A DNA stretch of 64,000 nucleotides from Brevibacterium sanguinis (GTDB lineage Bacteria; Actinomycetota; Actinomycetes; Actinomycetales; Brevibacteriaceae), in assembly GCF_003315415.1 (NCBI RefSeq), contig NZ_QNSB01000002.1:248001-312000 (forward strand), written 5' to 3'. Position numbers and translations under genes: made by a program. Of the stretch, positions 59,327 through 64,000 are shown piece by piece. The stretch's first letter is position 1. The number at the start of each line of letters is the position of its first letter. The notes beneath the pieces are model-generated. The model saw nothing but the letters and a program-made list of their open reading frames with translations. It was not told the origin of the DNA and searched no databases.

Positions 59327-60337
59327 ATGGCCTTCCGTGACAGCGTCGGTGGGACTCCGGGGTCCTCCGGCGATCGGGTCTCCCATGCCGGAGCCCGCAC
59401 GCCGCCGAGCCCTGCGCGCATTCGCCTCGTCGCCTCGGTGGCGGTGCTCACCGGGGCGCTGTCCCTGTCGATCTCCGCGGTGCTCATCAAGCTCGCCGGG
59501 GTCGATGCCCCGACGACCGCGCTGCTGCGCTGCGCCATCGCACTCCTCGTGCTCGTCCCCATGGCCCTGCTCGAGGCGCGGCGGCGCGGGCGGCTGTCCA
59601 TGCGGGGGATCCTGTGGTCCCTGGCCGCGGGACTCGCCCTCGGCATCGACTACTCGGCGTGGACGGCGGCGATCTACCAGGTGGGCGCCGGCATCAGCAC
59701 CGTGCTCGTCAACGTCCAGGTGGTCGTCCTCCCCCTGCTCGCGCTCCTCATCGACAGGGAGCGGATCGCTGTCCGCTTCGTCATCGCCCTGCCGGTCATG
59801 CTCGTGGGACTCAGCCTCGTCGGCGGACTCTGGGAGGTCGACACTCTGGGGCCCTCCGCGGTCACCGGCACCCTGCTGACGATGCTGGCCGGAGTCGGCT
59901 ACGGCGTGTACATGTTCCTCACCCGCCGGGGAACCCGGCGGGAACCTCGGCTCATCGATCAGCCGCTGATGTGGGCGACCGCCTCGGCGACGGTGACGAC
60001 GACCGTGGCCGCCCCGTTCACCGGCGGCCTCCACCTGACCGGGATCAGCGCGCGGTCCTGGGTGCTGCTCGCGGTGCTGGCGGTCCTCGGCCAGGTCGTG
60101 GCGTGGGTCTTCATCAATCGCGGCAGCGCCGTCCTCGAACCGGCGGCGACCGGCGCGCTCCTCCTTCTGCAGCCGATCCTCGCGCTCGGGTTCGCGGCCC
60201 TCATCCTCGCCGAGCATCCGACGAGGCTGCAGCTCATCGGCGCGGTCCTCGTCGTCATCGCCGTGGCGGTGGCCAATGGTGTGGTGAGCTGGGTCCTGCG
60301 GGATCGACGCCGCCGAGGTCGCCGGTCGGCGACCTGA
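59327..60337 (+). CDS. EamA/DMT-family transporter
   Basis: This 336-residue membrane protein has ten helices in two EamA repeats (about 38-165 and 180-320). The first repeat has ISAVLIKLAGVDAPTTALLRC, and the second ends TGALLLLQPILALGFAALILAEHPTRLQLIGAVLVV, the typical EamA closing motif. Family members export amino acids or metabolites, or import nucleotide sugars; the substrate is not apparent. The ATG at 59327 begins MAFRDSVGG and lies 6 nt after TATCGT; the first 35 residues are polar. A GC-rich dyad (60316-60335) overlaps the stop codon and may help termination, but its loop is very short. Confidence 0.88.
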   Translation: MAFRDSVGGTPGSSGDRVSHAGARTPPSPARIRLVASVAVLTGALSLSISAVLIKLAGVDAPTTALLRCAIALLVLVPMALLEARRRGRLSMRGILWSLAAGLALGIDYSAWTAAIYQVGAGISTVLVNVQVVVLPLLALLIDRERIAVRFVIALPVMLVGLSLVGGLWEVDTLGPSAVTGTLLTMLAGVGYGVYMFLTRRGTRREPRLIDQPLMWATASATVTTTVAAPFTGGLHLTGISARSWVLLAVLAVLGQVVAWVFINRGSAVLEPAATGALLLLQPILALGFAALILAEHPTRLQLIGAVLVVIAVAVANGVVSWVLRDRRRRGRRSAT

Positions 60338-60393
60338 AGCTGCCCGACCTCCGGCGCTGCTTCATTCCGCGTCGGGTCAGTCGCGTTCCGGGC

Positions 60394-62571
60394 TCACACA
60401 GCGGTCGACGCGACCCCGGCGCACTCGTCCGGCTCGCCGGCGCACTCGTCCGGCTCGGCGGTGCGGGGCTCGACCTGGGATGCTGCGCGGGAGCGATCTC
60501 GAAGGGCAGGCTGCCTGCCGGCCCGCAGGACGATCTGCTTGGCGGCGATGTCCGCCCCCGCCAGCAGCGGCGAGGACTTGTGCGGGGTCGCACCGATGGC
60601 GCTGCCCGGCTGCGTGGTCGACGCGGGAATCCCGAGCACGACGATGCGCTCGTCCACCCCGCCCGCGGCATCGACGAGGTTGTGGCCGAGTTCGGCGTCC
60701 TCGCTGACCAGGGCGCCGGTGGCCTCGATGTAGTCGGTCGGCACGCCGTCGATGGCGTGGATGCGCGCGCGTCCGGACTCCAGGAGGGCGGTCAGGAGCG
60801 GGTCGTCGGTGGCCGAGACCTTCCCCTTCGACATCCGGGTCTCGAGCAGCACGCGCGCCTCGGCGGTGCGTCCGGTGATCGCCGAGACCGCCCGGAAGCC
60901 GGCGTCCGGTTCGGTCGGCAGCTCGATGACCGTCTCGGGGCCGAGCAGGTCGATGACCCCGGCCTCGATGAGGGCGAGCACTCGCCGCACCCTCTCCGAG
61001 GGCGGTCCGGAGGCGAGGAAGAGCCCATCGGCGTCGAACCATCCGTGGAGGTCACGGACGAGGGAGTCTCCGGCGATCGCGCCGACCGCGCCGAGTTCCT
61101 GGGCGGGGCCGCGAAGGACGCTCATCACCCTGTTGACGGCGGCCCGGGGATGGACCGCCGCCCTGGACATCGAACCGAGTTCGTCGGTGATGAGCCGGTC
61201 GACGAATTCCTCCCAGTCCTCGGGGCTGATGGGCTCACCGCGGGTGGGACGGCGCAGATCCGCGATCGTCCAGTTCCACCGCGAGTCGACGACCGCCTCG
61301 GCGAGCACCCTGTCGACGTCCTCACCCGTCATGCACTCCTCGAGCAGGGGGATCCATGCGGCGGCCTGGTCCGCCGGGATCGCAGCGTCCGGGCGCAGGT
61401 CCGAGCGCAGAGTCTCCGGTGCCCATTCGGACAGCGCGGCGAGGTACTGATCGGCGATCTCCCGGGCGATGGTCGGCCACACCTCGACGGCGAAATCGAG
61501 GTTCCTCCGCGCCCGGAGTCCGGCGAACCATTCGTCTCGAGCCCAGCGGGGACGGTAGTCCCGCTGCGGGGTGTAGGGAACGGGCTTGCTCCGGTAGGGC
61601 ATTCCGCGGCGCGAGCCGGCCACGAGCCGTGGCTCCCGCCCCGAGGGGATGTAGCGCAGCCGCCCGTGCGGGTCGCCGGGGACGTCGTCGAAGCGCCCGC
61701 CCCATTCCTCGGCGAGACCGCCGATGACGTCGAAGAAGTTCGCCCCCAGCCCGCGCACGAGCACGGTCTCTCCCGCGGGCAGCCCGGAGAAGTCCCGTTC
61801 GGCAGGCATCCCCGGAGGCACGTACCGGAGGCCGCGGTCGGCGGCGAATTCCGCGCACGCTCTGACCTGGGCGTCCGGCACCGCCTGGACCATGCCCTGG
61901 GCGAGGACGATCGTCGGAGCCGAGAGTCGGCGACCGTCGGCGAGGACGACGCGCGTGGCCGCTGCGTTGTCGAGATCGTCACGGCTGCTGCCGTCGACCG
62001 GGGTGCGCGTTGCGCGAACTGCCCCGTCACCGTCACCGGACTCGAGGTCGACGGCGAGCGCGGTGAACTCGGTGAGGTCGATGAGCGGATGTGCCGCAGC
62101 CGCCTCGAGCTGATCACGGTAGTAGACGCCCTGGAGCCGGCGCGAGGTGAAGTCGAGGGCCCGCAGCGCTTCCGCCTCCTCGGCGACCCAGTCCCCCGCC
62201 GCGTGCCGGCCGGCGCGGGCGACCTCGTCCATCCACTCGACGAGGGTGGGGCCCGGTGACGGAGGCCCGCTGAGGTCCGTGGACTCGTCCGGGTAGATCG
62301 TCGTCGCCGAGGCGGTGGTGTTGTTGAGGTACTGCCCGGGCTGCGCGGTCGTCCAGGTCGCCCCCGGACCGACCTCGTGGGCGTCGACGATGGCGATGCG
62401 CAGGGGCGCCGGTCGGGCGTCGTCGGCCGTCCGTGCGGACTCGCCGAGGCGAGCGGCGATGCGGATGAGGGTGGCGACCCCGCGGGGACCGCCGCCCACG
62501 ATGACGGCATCGAAGGTCTGGGTGGTCGGATCGCTCAACAGTCGGGCGTCGGAGGAGGGTTCGGATGTCAC
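60394..62571 (-). CDS. Large FAD/NAD(P)-binding protein
   Basis: The 725-residue protein has an N-terminal FAD/NAD(P)-binding domain (FDAVIVGGGPRGVATLIRIA, then NNTTASATTIYPDES), the PF13454-like architecture found in actinobacterial proteins of unknown role, some in natural-product or amino-acid oxidation loci. Further segments VLVRGLGANFFDVIGGLA and LVAGSRRGMPYRSKP are conserved in homologues as I recall them. The C-terminus carries a polar tail with a perfect duplication (EPDECAG twice). The start is GTG. An FAD-dependent monooxygenase or oxidase function is likely, but the substrate is unknown. It is convergent with the EamA gene and alone on its transcript. Confidence 0.8.
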   Translation of the reverse strand: MTSEPSSDARLLSDPTTQTFDAVIVGGGPRGVATLIRIAARLGESARTADDARPAPLRIAIVDAHEVGPGATWTTAQPGQYLNNTTASATTIYPDESTDLSGPPSPGPTLVEWMDEVARAGRHAAGDWVAEEAEALRALDFTSRRLQGVYYRDQLEAAAAHPLIDLTEFTALAVDLESGDGDGAVRATRTPVDGSSRDDLDNAAATRVVLADGRRLSAPTIVLAQGMVQAVPDAQVRACAEFAADRGLRYVPPGMPAERDFSGLPAGETVLVRGLGANFFDVIGGLAEEWGGRFDDVPGDPHGRLRYIPSGREPRLVAGSRRGMPYRSKPVPYTPQRDYRPRWARDEWFAGLRARRNLDFAVEVWPTIAREIADQYLAALSEWAPETLRSDLRPDAAIPADQAAAWIPLLEECMTGEDVDRVLAEAVVDSRWNWTIADLRRPTRGEPISPEDWEEFVDRLITDELGSMSRAAVHPRAAVNRVMSVLRGPAQELGAVGAIAGDSLVRDLHGWFDADGLFLASGPPSERVRRVLALIEAGVIDLLGPETVIELPTEPDAGFRAVSAITGRTAEARVLLETRMSKGKVSATDDPLLTALLESGRARIHAIDGVPTDYIEATGALVSEDAELGHNLVDAAGGVDERIVVLGIPASTTQPGSAIGATPHKSSPLLAGADIAAKQIVLRAGRQPALRDRSRAASQVEPRTAEPDECAGEPDECAGVASTAV
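60416..60457. repeat. Perfect 21-bp tandem duplication at the C-terminus of the FAD protein gene
   Basis: Two identical 21-nt copies (60416-60436 and 60437-60457) encode the EPDECAG repeat near the end of the protein. Confidence 0.85.
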
Positions 62572-63071
62572 GGATCAACTGTCGCAGATTTCCACCTCAC
62601 CCGTCCATACGGGGTCGGATTCCGTCATGTTGCCCGAAGGACGCTGCTTCCCGCAGTGCCTGGGAAGGCGGGGATTGTTGGGCGATCCGGCGCCGGTGCC
62701 GCTCCTTCGCAGCCGCGACCCATGTGGTGCGGGCCCATAGCGCGTCCTCGACGACGCCGTCGGCAGCGACCCCGACTCGTCGGCCGCGACCCAGAAGTGG
62801 AATCGCGACGCCTTCGTGCACCGTCTCACGCAGCCGCTACCAAGAAGTGAGAACGCGACGGTGAAATGCCGCGCGATTCCACTTCTTGGTAGCGGTCAGC
62901 TGCGAGGACGGGGCTGGGGACCCCCGAACCGGGTCCGCCGCACTGTGGACGGACGCGGCATGCCTCGCCGAGGGCCGCCGATCGGTGGGTTGGGACTGGC
63001 AGGCGGCCGCCGCTCACCTACGCTGGCATGAACCTGCCCCAAACAGCCCCCGCACGCCGAGGAGCACGACC
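62572..63071. other. 500-bp gene-free region with short repeats
   Basis: No reading frame here has coding character or a ribosome site. The right half holds three copies of a 20-bp motif, two of them in inverted orientation forming a hairpin (62834-62895). The left half is ordinary GC-rich sequence in which I see nothing beyond the probable promoter area of the FAD-protein gene. Confidence 0.6.
62788..62896. repeat. Three-copy motif with an inverted-repeat hairpin
   Basis: A motif of the form CCAAGAAGTGGAATCGCGAC occurs at 62788-62812 (one base shorter), at 62838-62861, and inverted at about 62872-62893. The second and third copies pair as perfect 16-bp arms, 62834-62849 and 62880-62895, around a 30-nt loop. 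The layout resembles a REP or BIME unit. Confidence 0.6.
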
Positions 63072-64000
63072 ATGCAACCGAGCAGCCCGAGCGAACCCGA
63101 GTCCCTGCGCACTCACTACGAGCGATTCGCCGAGCTCGAGGCAGCTGGTGCCTCGGAGACGTACGCTGCATGGGCGAGGGGTGTTGCCGCGGACGAGGAG
63201 ATCCTCGACCTCGTGCTCACCCTTCCCTGGCCGAAACGGCAGGCCAACTTGCTCTTCGCTGCTGCTCGGCACCTCGGCGCCGGGGCCACCGAGTTCCCGA
63301 TTCTGCGCACCTGGCTGCTCGATCACTGGGAGCCGGTCGTCGACGTCATGCTCTCCCATTCGACGCAGACGAACGAAGCGGGCCGGTGCGCGGTCCTGCT
63401 GCCCGTCCTCTCCGAGCTCGAGCAGCCTCTGTCCCTCATCGAGGTGGGAGCCTCGGCCGGACTGTGCCTCTTTCCCGATCGCTACAGCTACGACTTCGAC
63501 ACCGCGAATGGTCGGGTCGAAGTGCATCCCGCCTCCGGACCGAGCTCCGTGTCCATCCGCTGCACGATGGAGAACCACGATCCGCCCGATCGCGTCCCCG
63601 ACGTGGCGTGGCGGGCCGGCATCGACCTCAATCCGCTCGACGTCACCGATCCCGAGCAGCGCCGATGGCTGCAGTCGCTCATCTGGCCCGAACACCGTGA
63701 GCGCAGGAAGCGGTTGGAGGCCGCGGCTGCGATCGCCGCCTCCGATCCGCCGAGGATCCTCGCCGGGGACCTGCTCGGAACGGTGGACGCGCTCATCGAC
63801 GAGGCGCCTTCGGGAACGCGAACGGTGGTGTTCCACAGCGCGGTCCTCGCCTACCTCGGGGCCGCTGAACGGAGGAGATTCGCCGAACTGATGCTGGGCA
63901 GAGCCGACGTCACCTGGATCAGCAACGAGGGCAGAGCCGTCCTCCCGGAAATCGGACGGGGCCTCCCGGGCATGCCCGACGGCCGATTCGTCCTCGCCGT
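63072..64000 (+). CDS. DUF2332 family protein (C-terminus cut by window edge)
   Basis: About 309 residues are visible and the frame is open at the right edge. The sequence ESLRTHYERFAELEAAGASETYAAWARGVA followed by LPWPKRQANLLFAAARHLG, LIEVGASAGLCLFPDRY and VFHSAVLAYLG matches DUF2332, a family of actinobacterial and proteobacterial proteins. The GASAGL stretch resembles a methyltransferase motif I, so a SAM-binding fold is likely but not demonstrated. GAGGAG lies 7 nt before the ATG. Nothing next to it suggests a pathway; the upstream 500 bp contain only the repeat region. Confidence 0.85.
   Translation, partial: MQPSSPSEPESLRTHYERFAELEAAGASETYAAWARGVAADEEILDLVLTLPWPKRQANLLFAAARHLGAGATEFPILRTWLLDHWEPVVDVMLSHSTQTNEAGRCAVLLPVLSELEQPLSLIEVGASAGLCLFPDRYSYDFDTANGRVEVHPASGPSSVSIRCTMENHDPPDRVPDVAWRAGIDLNPLDVTDPEQRRWLQSLIWPEHRERRKRLEAAAAIAASDPPRILAGDLLGTVDALIDEAPSGTRTVVFHSAVLAYLGAAERRRFAELMLGRADVTWISNEGRAVLPEIGRGLPGMPDGRFVLA

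Noticed and set aside
60316-60335. GC-rich dyad over the EamA stop codon as a terminator
   Set aside because: The perfect arms leave only a 2-nt loop and no tail. Too weak to list as a terminator.
59614-62259. A long plus-strand open frame over the EamA and FAD-protein genes
   Set aside because: It starts inside the EamA gene in another frame and runs antisense to the FAD protein. No family features.
62572-63071. Small genes in the 500-bp gap
   Set aside because: Several short open frames exist on both strands, but none has a ribosome site or recognisable composition, and the repeat motif is read in conflicting frames.

Overview
The window is a 64 kb stretch of chromosome from a high-GC Gram-positive bacterium, most likely an actinobacterium of the Micrococcales and, on overall gene content, Brevibacterium-like (the genus is inference). 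The signs are very high third-position GC, many GTG/TTG starts, a DUF222-HNH protein of the 13E12 type, an IdeR/DtxR-like iron box, and many short-leader or leaderless promoters. I see no rRNA, tRNA, CRISPR array, insertion sequence or prophage. Two genes run off the edges: an MHS-type transporter on the left and a DUF2332 protein on the right.

Left third (1-27.8 kb). Small modules of a regulator and its target follow one another. They are a GntR/FCD regulator with an MHS transporter and a 28-bp palindromic operator; a DHFR-like reductase, a TRIC-type channel, an alpha/beta hydrolase and an Ohr/OsmC peroxidase; a divergent pair of a glucose-6-phosphate dehydrogenase homologue and a GH15 glycosidase; a Tat-exported multicopper oxidase translationally coupled to a small membrane protein and controlled by a divergent MarR gene; a NarL-type two-component system followed by a NatAB-like ABC exporter; a DUF222-HNH protein; a UbiX/UbiD decarboxylase pair with a divergent MarR; an AlaA-like aminotransferase; a TauE/SafE exporter with an Rrf2 regulator; and a LysR gene divergent from an Orn/Lys/Arg-type decarboxylase.

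Middle (27.9-44.9 kb). This region looks like a catabolic island for N-methylated amino acids. Two closely similar ProP-like transporters flank a membrane-tethered sigma/anti-sigma fusion. Then come a GntR regulator, an N-methylproline-demethylase-like flavoprotein, a Cys/Cys proline racemase/4-hydroxyproline epimerase, a Rieske oxygenase with its ferredoxin-reductase partner, a LysR regulator, a medium-chain dehydrogenase, an ornithine-cyclodeaminase-family reductase and an APC permease. The simplest reading is uptake and stepwise demethylation of proline betaine (stachydrine) or hydroxyproline betaine. Glycine betaine or carnitine remain alternatives.

Right third (45-64 kb). This part holds a soluble transhydrogenase; a divergent pair of proline-rich envelope proteins separated by an AT-rich promoter region; D-serine ammonia-lyase; an iron-siderophore binding protein and a siderophore-interacting reductase that share an iron box; a FAD-linked hydroxyacid oxidase with an ACS-family transporter; a DHA2 efflux pump; an EamA transporter; a large FAD/NAD(P)-binding protein; a gene-free 500 bp carrying a short repeated motif and hairpin; and the DUF2332 gene. 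Eight genes across the window have a TANNNT-like hexamer ending exactly 6 nt before the start codon, which points to leaderless transcription as a common mode here.
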